From Pseudomonadota bacterium (GTDB taxonomy: Bacteria > Pseudomonadota > Gammaproteobacteria > Burkholderiales > Burkholderiaceae_C), in contig JAJZTW010000017.1 of NCBI GenBank assembly GCA_021847345.1, positions 1 through 63,407 of the forward strand: 63,407 nt of DNA, in the 5' to 3' direction. The position numbers and the translations under genes were made by a program. Position 1 is the stretch's first letter. Every line of letters starts with the position of its first letter. The notes beneath the pieces are model-generated. The model was not told where the DNA came from. It made no database searches and was given only the letters and a program-made list of their open reading frames with translations. Below are positions 55,563-63,407 of this stretch, piece by piece.

Positions 55563-56381
55563 CTACACCAGCGCCCGCAACTCGTGCGCCGCGTGCTGCA
55601 GCAGCGGAAGCAGCTCGCGCTGCAGCACGGCCGCCGGCAGGCGCTGCGGCGAGCTGACCACGTTGAGTGCCGCCACCGTGTGGCCGGCGGTGTTGCGCAC
55701 CGGAACCGCCAGCGCGTGCACGCCGAGTTCGTGCTCTTCGCTGGCCAGGCACCAGTCCTGCCCGCGCACCTGCTCGATCACGGCGCGCAGCGCGCGCGGT
55801 TCGCTGATGGTCAGCGGGGTCAGGCGCGACAGCACGCGGCCCTTCATCCACGCCGCGAATTGCCCGCGCGCAAGCGCCGCCAGCAGCACCCGCCCGGTGG
55901 AGGTGGCATGTGCCGGCAGACGCGCACCCAGGTGCACGCCGTAGGCAATCACACGCTCGCTTTCGGATGCAGCGGTGCCACGCTCGCCGCCGCTGCGCGC
56001 GATGATCACCACCTCGTCGCCGTCGAGCACCGCCGCCGAGAAGGCCTCCCGGGCCTGCAGCGACAGACGCGCCAGCGTGGGTTGCAATGCGCGCGGCAGG
56101 CGCGCCGAGGCCAGGTAGCTGCCGGAAAAGCCCAGCACCTTGCTGGACAGCCAGAAATGGCTGCCGTCGGTTTCCAGATAGCCGAGGTGGGCAAGGGTCA
56201 GCAGGTGGCGCCTGGCCGCCGCGCGGGTGATTCCGGCGCGCTCGGCGGTGAGCGTGGCGTTCAGGCGCTGGCGCTCGGTGTCGAAGCTCTCGAGCACGGC
56301 CAGGCCCTTGGCCAGGCCTTCGATGAAATCGACCCGTGCGATGGGCGGGCGGGTGGTGGGGGAGGGAGTGCGTGCGGGCAT
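55563..56381 (-). CDS. pobR: IclR-family regulator of pobA
   Basis: A 272-residue IclR-type regulator: winged helix at the N-terminus (VDFIEGLAKGLAVLESF, AGITRAAARRHLLTLAHLGYL) and C-terminal effector domain (HATSTGRVLLAALA, EEHELGVHALAVPV). Divergent from pobA, 137 bp apart, with a long dyad between. PobR/PcaU-type activators respond to 4-hydroxybenzoate or protocatechuate. Start chosen at ATG 56381, because extending further would run into the operator. Confidence 0.88.
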   Translation of the reverse strand: MPARTPSPTTRPPIARVDFIEGLAKGLAVLESFDTERQRLNATLTAERAGITRAAARRHLLTLAHLGYLETDGSHFWLSSKVLGFSGSYLASARLPRALQPTLARLSLQAREAFSAAVLDGDEVVIIARSGGERGTAASESERVIAYGVHLGARLPAHATSTGRVLLAALARGQFAAWMKGRVLSRLTPLTISEPRALRAVIEQVRGQDWCLASEEHELGVHALAVPVRNTAGHTVAALNVVSSPQRLPAAVLQRELLPLLQHAAHELRALV

Positions 56382-56395
56382 CGTGAGCGGTGGAT

Positions 56396-57703
<1,308 letters not shown>

Positions 57704-57772
57704 CGGCTTCGGCGCTTCGCGGCGCTCGGGGGGGGCGTCGACCCCGCCGGCGAAGGCCCGGCATGCCGCCCC

Positions 57773-57778
57773 TATACT
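57773..57778 (+). promoter_or_regulatory. Possible -10 box before the antitoxin gene
   Basis: TATACT, 45 bp before the antitoxin ATG. Two ATTAC repeats follow and could be a binding site for the antitoxin, which in this class usually represses its own operon. The -35 is not clear. Confidence 0.35.
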
Positions 57779-57822
57779 GCGAATGTTCCTGCATTACGTA
57801 GGCTTATTACCCGGGGCCCCGC

Positions 57823-58185
57823 ATGCATTCCGTCAACATCCGCCAGCTCAAGAACAACCCGAGCAGCGCGCTGAGCGCGGCCCGCGAGGAAGACATGGTC
57901 GTGGTGATGAACCGCGACCATCCCCAGGCGCTGCTGGTCGACCTCGAGCGCCTGGGGGTTCCGGACCTGCCGGCCGTGCGTGTCGCGCTGGCCGTGGCCT
58001 TGTTCCGCAGCGGGTCGGTCTCGGCAGGTTTCGCCGCGCGCGTGGCCGACAAGCCGCTGGCGCAAATGCTGAGTCTGCTGTCGGCCCAGGGCCTGGCGCT
58101 CGCCGGCGAGGGCAAGACGGCGGCCGCGGAAGCGCGCGAGGACATGCGTCGGGCAAGCGCCTGGCTGGTCAAGCCCCGGCCATGA
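57823..58185 (+). CDS. Antitoxin: Phd/YefM-like N-terminus plus UPF0175-like C-terminus
   Basis: A 120-residue protein. Residues about 1-45 look like the Phd/YefM DNA-binding fold (MHSVNIRQLKNNPSSALSAA, VVVMNRDHPQALLVDL). Residues about 50-95 resemble the UPF0175 small HTH (VALALFRSGSVSAGFAARVADKPLAQML). Such genes usually precede a PIN-like DUF3368 toxin. Here the stop overlaps the start of a 38-codon remnant of exactly such a gene, so the antitoxin seems to have outlived its toxin. Confidence 0.75.
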   Translation: MHSVNIRQLKNNPSSALSAAREEDMVVVMNRDHPQALLVDLERLGVPDLPAVRVALAVALFRSGSVSAGFAARVADKPLAQMLSLLSAQGLALAGEGKTAAAEAREDMRRASAWLVKPRP

Positions 58186-58298
58186 CGCGCAGGGTGGTCA
58201 TCGCCGACGCCGGGCCGCGGCTGGAGCGTCTGGCGCAGTCCGGCTATTTTCTGGGACAGGCGGTGATCGATGCGGTATTGCGCGAAGTGGGTGAGTAG
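58182..58298 (+). pseudogene. Truncated DUF3368/PIN-like toxin remnant
   Basis: A 38-codon frame starting in the antitoxin stop (ATGA). It opens like DUF3368 PIN-type toxins (RRVVIADAGP, with the first acidic active-site residue) but jumps after LAQSGYF to GQAVIDAVLREVG, a segment that in full proteins follows a longer helical stretch, and then stops. Full toxins are about 150-180 residues. The pattern suggests an internal deletion plus early termination. Confidence 0.55.
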
Positions 58299-58308
58299 AA
58301 GACCTTCC

Positions 58309-58638
58309 ATGCATGGCCTGCGCGCCGCGGCCAGCGTCATGGCATGCGTCGCGGCATTGGCCTCGGCGCGCGTGGTGCTGGCGGCGAGCGCGGCGGATTG
58401 CGTGCGCTTCGGGCTCATTGCCTCGACCATGCAGGCCGATTTCCTGGCCGGGCGCAGCTATGAGCAGGCCCACGCCGACGGGCTTCGCCTGCTCGGCCCC
58501 GAGCACCCGAGGCAGGCGCTGATCGTCGAGCGCCTGGCGCGCGAGATCTACACCGCGCCCGACAGCCGCGGCTTCACCGCGCAGGCGCGGAGCCTGCAGG
58601 TGCGGGCCCAGTGCCTGCAGGCGGCTGCGCAACGCTGA
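58309..58638 (+). CDS. Small secreted protein, unknown function
   Basis: A 109-residue protein with a signal peptide (ASVMACVAALASARVVLA) and a mature helical part with two Cys (ADCVRFG, RAQCLQ). ATG 58309 gives a proper signal peptide; a start at 58270 would overlap the toxin remnant. The last 65 bases overlap the 3' end of the convergent outer-membrane factor gene. I do not recognise the family. Confidence 0.55.
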   Translation: MHGLRAAASVMACVAALASARVVLAASAADCVRFGLIASTMQADFLAGRSYEQAHADGLRLLGPEHPRQALIVERLAREIYTAPDSRGFTAQARSLQVRAQCLQAAAQR

Positions 58639-60112
58639 GCAGCCCGGCGTGCAGGCGCAGCAGCGCCGCGCTGCGCGCCGCCTCGAAGCGCGCCTGCAGG
58701 GCCTGGGTTTCCACGTCCAGCGCGTTGCGCCGTGCCAGCAGCCATTGCGCCACGCCGGCCTCGCCGAGCTGCCAGGCGCGCAGCATGCGCGTGGCGGCCT
58801 GGGCCTGGGCGCGCGCGGCTTCGCCCAGCGAGCGCGCGGCGTCGGCCTGGGAACTGGCCTGCAGGCGCAGGCGTTCGGCCTGTTCGAGCACGCGGGTGCG
58901 CGTGTCCTGCACCCGCCATTGCGCGGCGTCGCGCTCGGCCAGCGCGGCGCGCTCCTGGGCTTCGCGCGCCGGGCCGCCGAAGGGCATCTGGAACTGCAGG
59001 CCGATGATGCGCTCGCGTCCGCCGCGGTCCGAACCCACGTAGGCGCCCACCGTGGGTTGCGGCGTGCGCTGGGCGCTGGCCTGTTCGGCGCGCGCCTGCG
59101 CCTGCAGCAGGGCGCTGCGCGCCTGCGCCAGCGTGGCACTGTGCTCGAGCACCCGCTGGCGCAGCCTGGCGTCGTCCAGCGAGGGAGGCCGCAGGCTGGC
59201 GCCACTGGCCGGGTCGCCATGCAGCTCGGGGTCGGCGGCCAGCAGCGGCCAGCGCGCCTGCAGCGCCGCGCGCTGGCTGTCCAGGCGGCCGCGTGCCAGC
59301 AGCAGTGCGGCATCCGCTCGGGCCTGTTCGGCCTGCATCTGGTCGAGTTCGAGCTGGCTGGCGTCGCCGCGCGCCAGGCGCTTGCGCACGGCCTGCGTCT
59401 GCGCGTCCAGGGCCTGGGCCTGGGCCTGCGCCAGTCGGGTCTCGGCCTGCGCCAGCTGGGTGTCGAACCACGCCTGCAGCACCTGGCCGAGCAACTCGCG
59501 ACGTGCCACGTCGGCGGCGCTGCGCGCGGCCTGCTGCACGGCGTCGGCGGCCTTGGCGTCGGCGCGCGACTGAGACGGCAGGCGCAGAGGTCGGCTGAGC
59601 AGCAACTGCCATTCGGCGTAGTTGCCGTTGTCCGGCGGCTCGTCGACACGGCGCTGCTGGACCTGGGCCTGCGCGGTGAACTCCTGCGGGCCGGCGCGCA
59701 GTGCATCGCCCTGGGCGCCGGCGGCGCCCTGCAGGGCCCGAGCCTCGGCCAGCGACGGCGCTTGTTCGAGCAGCGCGCGCAGCAGTCCCATGCGCGGCAG
59801 CGTGGGGGCGGCAAGCTCGTTCTCAAGCAATCGCTGGGCCGCCCCAAGATTGCTTGACCCCCACGGGGGGCGGGCTGGGCGCAGCCCGGCCCTGGGGGCG
59901 TTCTCAAGCAATCGCTGGGCCGCCCCAAGATTGCTTGACCCCCACGGGGGGCGGGCTGGGCGCAGCCCGGCCCTGGGGGCACTCTGCGGCGGCAGCGCCG
60001 GGGCGGCGGCCGAGGCCGCGACGGCGTCCGGCGGCGTGGCGGCGCTCGCGCTGCCGACGGCGGCGGCGCACAGCCAGGCGGCCGCGCAGGCGGCGAGGGC
60101 AAGGCGGGTCAT
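58574..60112 (-). CDS. Outer-membrane efflux factor (TolC/CzcC-like) with in-frame repeat insert
   Basis: A 512-residue outer-membrane factor of a tripartite efflux pump. Signal peptide (ALAACAAAWLCAAAVGSASA), then long coiled-coil helices and the usual duplicated OEP pattern (GDASQLELDQMQAEQARADAA, GLQFQMPFGGPAREAQ, LGEAGVAQWLLARRNALD). Near residues 45-98, two identical copies of a 27-residue segment (APRAGLRPARPP...RLLEN) are encoded by a duplicated palindromic DNA element. They lie in the flexible N-terminal part, where an insert may be tolerated. Start overlaps the RND gene stop by four bases, so the operon is MFP-RND-OMF. Confidence 0.88.
   Translation of the reverse strand: MTRLALAACAAAWLCAAAVGSASAATPPDAVAASAAAPALPPQSAPRAGLRPARPPWGSSNLGAAQRLLENAPRAGLRPARPPWGSSNLGAAQRLLENELAAPTLPRMGLLRALLEQAPSLAEARALQGAAGAQGDALRAGPQEFTAQAQVQQRRVDEPPDNGNYAEWQLLLSRPLRLPSQSRADAKAADAVQQAARSAADVARRELLGQVLQAWFDTQLAQAETRLAQAQAQALDAQTQAVRKRLARGDASQLELDQMQAEQARADAALLLARGRLDSQRAALQARWPLLAADPELHGDPASGASLRPPSLDDARLRQRVLEHSATLAQARSALLQAQARAEQASAQRTPQPTVGAYVGSDRGGRERIIGLQFQMPFGGPAREAQERAALAERDAAQWRVQDTRTRVLEQAERLRLQASSQADAARSLGEAARAQAQAATRMLRAWQLGEAGVAQWLLARRNALDVETQALQARFEAARSAALLRLHAGLLSVAQPPAGTGPAPAGSAPAR
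59819..59980 (-). repeat. Two tandem copies of an 81-bp palindromic (REP-like) element
   Basis: Two adjacent 81-bp units (59819-59899, 59900-59980), apparently identical. Each contains TCAAGCAATC paired with GATTGCTTGA, CCCCCACGGGGGG, and GGGCTGGGCGCAGCCC, all self-complementary. Since 81 is a multiple of three, the outer-membrane factor gene stays open. Confidence 0.85.
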
Positions 60113-63100
60113 GCCGGGTTCTCCGTCGAAGAGGCCTCGCCGCCGCCGGCGGGCGTGCGCGGCACGCCATAGCGCGCGAACAGCAGAGGCAGCAGCACCA
60201 GGGTCAGGATGGTCGAGCTGATCAGGCCGCCGACCACCACCACGGCCAGGGGCTTCTGGATCTCCGATCCGGGCCCGGTGGCCGACAGAAGCGGGATCAG
60301 GCCCAGCGCGGTGATGCTGGCGGTCATCATCACCGGGCGCAGGCGGCGCATCGCGCCGTCGCGCACGGCCTGCTGCAGCGGCACGCCGCGTTGCAGCAAT
60401 TCGTTGAAGTGACTCACCAGCACCACGCCGTTGAGCACGGCGATACCCAGCAGCGCGATGAATCCCACCGACGCCGGCACCGACAGGTACTCGCCGCTGA
60501 TCCACAGCGCCAGCACGCCGCCGACCAGCGCGAAGGGGATGTTGGCGAACACCAGCACCGATTGGCGCAGCGAGCCGAAGGTGGTCATCAGCAGCACGAA
60601 AATCAGCGCCAGCGCCAGCGGAACGACCAGCCCCAGGCGAGCCGCTGCGCGCTGCTGGTTCTCGAACTGGCCGCCCCATTGCAGGCGCACGCCTTCGGGC
60701 AGGTGCACCTTGGCCGCCACGGCGCGCTTGGCCTCGTCGACGAAGCCGACCAGGTCGCGTCCGCCGACGTTGGCCTGTACCGAGGCGAAGCGGCTTCCGT
60801 CCTCGTGCGCCACCAGCACCGGGCCCTGCGTGGGAACCAGGCGCGCCAGGTACGACAGCGGCCAGTTGCGCCCGTCGGGACCGGTGATCCGCAGGTCGGC
60901 GAAGGCCTGCGGGTTGTCGCGCAGGTCCGCGCCGCCGCGCAGCAGCAGCGGCGTGCGACGCACGCCCTCGAGCACGATGCCCATCTGCTGGCCCTCGACC
61001 AGCGCGCGCAGGTCGCGCTGCAGGGTCTCGACGTCGAAGCCGGCGCGCCCGGCGGCCAGCCGGTCGACCTGTACCGTCAGGTACTGCACGCCCTCGGTGC
61101 GTGCGGCCAGCACCTCGCGCGCGCCGTTGAGCCCGCGCAGCACCTGCGCCACCTGCTGGGCGAGCTGCCCGAGCTGCGGCAGGTCGGGGCCGAAGATCTT
61201 CACCACCAGGTCGCCGCGCGCTCCGGTGAGCATTTCCGACACGCGCATCTCGATGGGCTGGGTGAAGGTGTAGTCCAGTCCGGGGAAGCGCTTGAGCACG
61301 CCGCGCATGGCCTCGATCACCTGCGCCTTGCTGCCGCGCCATTCGGAGGCCGGCTTGAGCACCAGGAAGGTGTCGGTCTCGTTCAGGCCCATGGGGTCCA
61401 GGCCGAGGTCGTCGGAGCCGCTGCGCGCGACGATGGCACGGATCTCCGGCACCTCCTTGAGCAACGCGCGCTGCACCCGCAGGTCGAGCGCCGCGGTGGC
61501 GCCGAGGCTGACCGACGGCAGTTTCTGCAATTGCAGAATGATGTCCCCCTCGTCCAGCGTGGGCATGAAGGTCTTGCCGACCCGTGTGTACGCGAATCCG
61601 GCGGCCACCAGCGATACCAGTGCCAGCACGATCACCGTGCGCGCATGCGCGAAGCTCCAGTCGAGCACGCGGCGGTAGCCGGCCGACAACTTGCGCACCA
61701 GCCAGGGGTCGCTGTGGGCGACCTCGCGCAGCATCATCGATGCCAGCACCGGCACCGTGGTCAAGGCGATCAGCAGCGACGCGGCGAGCGCGAACACGAT
61801 GGTCAGCGCCACCGGACGGAACAGCTTGCCCTCCAGGCCCTGAAGCGAAAGCAGCGGCAGGAACACGATGGCGATGATCGCGACGCCAGACATCACCGGA
61901 CCGGCGACCTCGGCCACGCCGCGCATGACGCGGGCGAGGCGGTCGCTGGTGGCCGCGCCGGGTCCACCGCCGGCGTGGCGCTCGGGGTCGTGGCTCATGT
62001 GGTTGACCAGGTTCTCCACCACCACCACCGCGGCGTCGACCAGCATGCCCAGCGCGATGGCCAGGCCGCCCAGGCTCATCAGGTTGGCCGACAGCCCGGC
62101 CCAGCGCATGAGCACGAAGGTGGCCAGCGCCGACAGCGGCAGGGTCAGCGCGACGACCAGCGCGGCGCGCCAGTTGCCGAGGTAGGCCAGCAGCATCACC
62201 ACCACCAGCACCACGGCTTCCATCAGCGCGCGCATCACCGTGCCCACTGCGCGCTGCACCAGCTGGCTGCGGTCGTAGAACACGCGCAGCTTCATGCCCT
62301 GCGGCAGCCGCGGCTCGATCTCGGCCAGGCGCTGCTTGACGCCGGCGATGACCTGCGAGGCGTTGGCGCCGCGCAGGCCCAGTACGATGCCTTCGACGGC
62401 CTCGCCGCGGCCGTCCTCGGTGACGATTCCGTAGCGCGTGCTGCTGGCGGTGCGCACCTCGGCCACGTCGCCCACGCGCACCAGTTGCGCAGCATTCCCC
62501 GACAGCACCGTGGCGCGGATGTCGGCGGCGTCGCGGTAGGCGCCCTGCACGCGCACGATGCGGGTCTCTTCGCCTTCGTCGAGGCGCCCGGCGCCGTCGT
62601 TGCTGTTGTTGCGCTCGAGCGCGTCACGCAACTGCTGCAGGCTCACCCCGTGGGCCGCCATGCGTACCGGGTCGGGCAGGACTTCGAACACCCGCACGTC
62701 GCCGCCCAGCATGTTCACGTCGGCCACGCCCGGCACGGTGCGCAGCGCGGGGCGGATCTGCCATTGCAGGGTGCTGCGCTTTTGCGCCAGGCTGGCCGGG
62801 CCCTCGAGGGTGAACATGAACAGGTCCGACAGCGGCGTGGTGATCGGTGCCAGGCCGCCTTGCGCCGACGGCGGAAGTTCGGCGCGCACGTTGGCGAGCG
62901 CCTCGGACACCTGCTGGCGCGCCCAGTACACGTCGGTCCCTTCAGCGAAGTCGACCGTGATGTCGGCGATGCCGTACTTGGACAGCGAGCGCACGGTGCG
63001 CTTGCGCGCAATGCCCAGCACCTCCTGCTCGATGGGCAGCACGATTCGGGTCTCGACTTCCTCGGGGGTCATGCCCGGGGCTTTCATGATCACCTTGACC

Positions 63101-63240
63101 TGCGGCGACGAAACGTCGGGGAAGGCGTCGATGGGCAGCGAGCGCCACGCGAAGATGCCGCCGGCCACCAGGGCCAGCGTGGCCCCCAGCGTGACCAGGC
63201 GCTGGCGCAGCGCGGCATGGGTGAGGGCGCCGAGCATCAT
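60109..63240 (-). CDS. Heavy-metal-type RND efflux transporter (CzcA/CusA family)
   Basis: A 1043-residue inner-membrane proton-driven efflux pump with the two-fold RND layout (twelve helices, two large periplasmic loops). The N-terminus SLPIDAFPDVSSPQVKV, the periplasmic RKRTVRSLSKYGIADITVDF in pieces, and the helix-4 motif LAIALGMLVDAAVVVVEN with the proton-relay Asp are typical of heavy-metal RND pumps. At the position where zinc/cobalt/cadmium pumps have a DFG Asp, this one has ALG, so the metal or even organic substrate cannot be fixed. It overlaps both neighbouring genes, giving a compact efflux operon. Confidence 0.92.
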   Translation of the reverse strand: MMLGALTHAALRQRLVTLGATLALVAGGIFAWRSLPIDAFPDVSSPQVKVIMKAPGMTPEEVETRIVLPIEQEVLGIARKRTVRSLSKYGIADITVDFAEGTDVYWARQQVSEALANVRAELPPSAQGGLAPITTPLSDLFMFTLEGPASLAQKRSTLQWQIRPALRTVPGVADVNMLGGDVRVFEVLPDPVRMAAHGVSLQQLRDALERNNSNDGAGRLDEGEETRIVRVQGAYRDAADIRATVLSGNAAQLVRVGDVAEVRTASSTRYGIVTEDGRGEAVEGIVLGLRGANASQVIAGVKQRLAEIEPRLPQGMKLRVFYDRSQLVQRAVGTVMRALMEAVVLVVVMLLAYLGNWRAALVVALTLPLSALATFVLMRWAGLSANLMSLGGLAIALGMLVDAAVVVVENLVNHMSHDPERHAGGGPGAATSDRLARVMRGVAEVAGPVMSGVAIIAIVFLPLLSLQGLEGKLFRPVALTIVFALAASLLIALTTVPVLASMMLREVAHSDPWLVRKLSAGYRRVLDWSFAHARTVIVLALVSLVAAGFAYTRVGKTFMPTLDEGDIILQLQKLPSVSLGATAALDLRVQRALLKEVPEIRAIVARSGSDDLGLDPMGLNETDTFLVLKPASEWRGSKAQVIEAMRGVLKRFPGLDYTFTQPIEMRVSEMLTGARGDLVVKIFGPDLPQLGQLAQQVAQVLRGLNGAREVLAARTEGVQYLTVQVDRLAAGRAGFDVETLQRDLRALVEGQQMGIVLEGVRRTPLLLRGGADLRDNPQAFADLRITGPDGRNWPLSYLARLVPTQGPVLVAHEDGSRFASVQANVGGRDLVGFVDEAKRAVAAKVHLPEGVRLQWGGQFENQQRAAARLGLVVPLALALIFVLLMTTFGSLRQSVLVFANIPFALVGGVLALWISGEYLSVPASVGFIALLGIAVLNGVVLVSHFNELLQRGVPLQQAVRDGAMRRLRPVMMTASITALGLIPLLSATGPGSEIQKPLAVVVVGGLISSTILTLVLLPLLFARYGVPRTPAGGGEASSTENPA

Positions 63241-63407
63241 GGCTTGTCACCCGCGGCAGCCTTGAGCGCGGCGACGCCGGCCGCGGCGACCTGCTGGCCG
63301 GCGCGCAGCGCTCCGGAGACGATCACAGCGTCTGCCAGGCGCGTGGCGACTTGCACCGGCACCACGCGAAAGCCTCCCGACTCGGCCACCAGCACCGACT
63401 CGCGTCC
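63237..63407 (-). CDS. Periplasmic adaptor (membrane fusion protein), C-terminal part
   Basis: The last 56 codons of a gene that begins beyond the window edge. Translation reads (in part) ESVLVAESGGFRVVPVQV, then VSGALRAGQQVAAAGVAAL, the usual C-terminal membrane-proximal domain of CzcB/CusB adaptors. The stop TGA overlaps the doubled ATG of the RND gene. It would link the inner-membrane pump to the outer-membrane factor. Confidence 0.85.
   Translation of the reverse strand, partial: GRESVLVAESGGFRVVPVQVATRLADAVIVSGALRAGQQVAAAGVAALKAAAGDKP

Noticed and set aside
60109..63240. Naming the RND pump czcA or cusA
   Set aside because: The helix-4 motif does not match the zinc/cobalt/cadmium DFG form and copper-specific residues could not be verified, so the substrate was left open.

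Overview
The window is high-GC DNA that reads as a betaproteobacterial (Burkholderiales-like) chromosome segment. This placement rests on the protein families (a meta-cleavage protocatechuate operon, VanR/VanAB, a PobR/PobA pair, a PagP-type lipid A enzyme) and on composition. No rRNA or other phylogenetic marker is present, so genus is not assigned. I see no tRNA, rRNA, CRISPR array, transposase or prophage gene.

Region 1 (1-22.8 kb) is a signalling district. It has the 3' end of an EAL protein, an isochorismatase-fold protein and a YecA/UPF0149 protein. A NarX/NarL-like sensor-regulator pair is followed directly by cheR-cheB-cheW, a soluble chemoreceptor with tandem internal repeats, a GAF/degenerate-GGDEF protein and a stand-alone EAL protein. 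No cheA or cheY lies in the window. A membrane GGDEF protein, a SARP/BTAD-type regulator, small secreted or membrane proteins and pagP follow. Then come a 1338-residue GAF/PAS/GGDEF/EAL protein and a two-domain HD-GYP protein.

Region 2 (22.8-31.7 kb) holds an SDR, a LysR regulator and the protocatechuate 4,5-cleavage operon ligJ-ligK-(DUF1932 oxidoreductase)-ligI-ligA-ligB-ligC-(aldo/keto reductase). A short block on the opposite strand (31.7-38.6 kb) encodes a solute-binding protein, a periplasmic-sensor GGDEF/EAL protein, an MFS transporter and an unknown secreted protein.

Region 3 (38.9-57.7 kb) supplies this pathway. An outer-membrane transport-type protein, a five-gene branched-chain-type ABC importer, an aldehyde (vanillin) dehydrogenase and a coniferyl-alcohol dehydrogenase-like SDR appear to form one transcription unit. 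They are followed by a MarR regulator, vanA/vanR/vanB, a CouO-like amidohydrolase, ech-fcs, a glutathione transferase, and pobR/pobA. Read together, coniferyl alcohol, ferulate, vanillin, vanillate and 4-hydroxybenzoate converge on protocatechuate, which the lig operon would take to pyruvate and oxaloacetate. The coniferaldehyde oxidation step and the 4-oxalomesaconate tautomerase (LigU) are not obviously encoded here.

Control DNA is unusually readable. One LysR-type dyad (TATCR-N5-YGATA) with a matched -35/-10 pair occurs upstream of both ligJ and the porin/ABC operon, centred near -65 in each. Perfect VanR-type palindromes flank vanA and vanR. A 41-bp dyad sits between pobR and pobA, and an 11-bp palindrome precedes ech.

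Region 4 (57.7 kb to the end) holds an antitoxin with a remnant of its toxin, a small secreted protein, and a heavy-metal-type RND efflux operon on the minus strand. The outer-membrane gene of that operon carries an in-frame tandem duplication of an 81-bp palindromic (REP-like) element.
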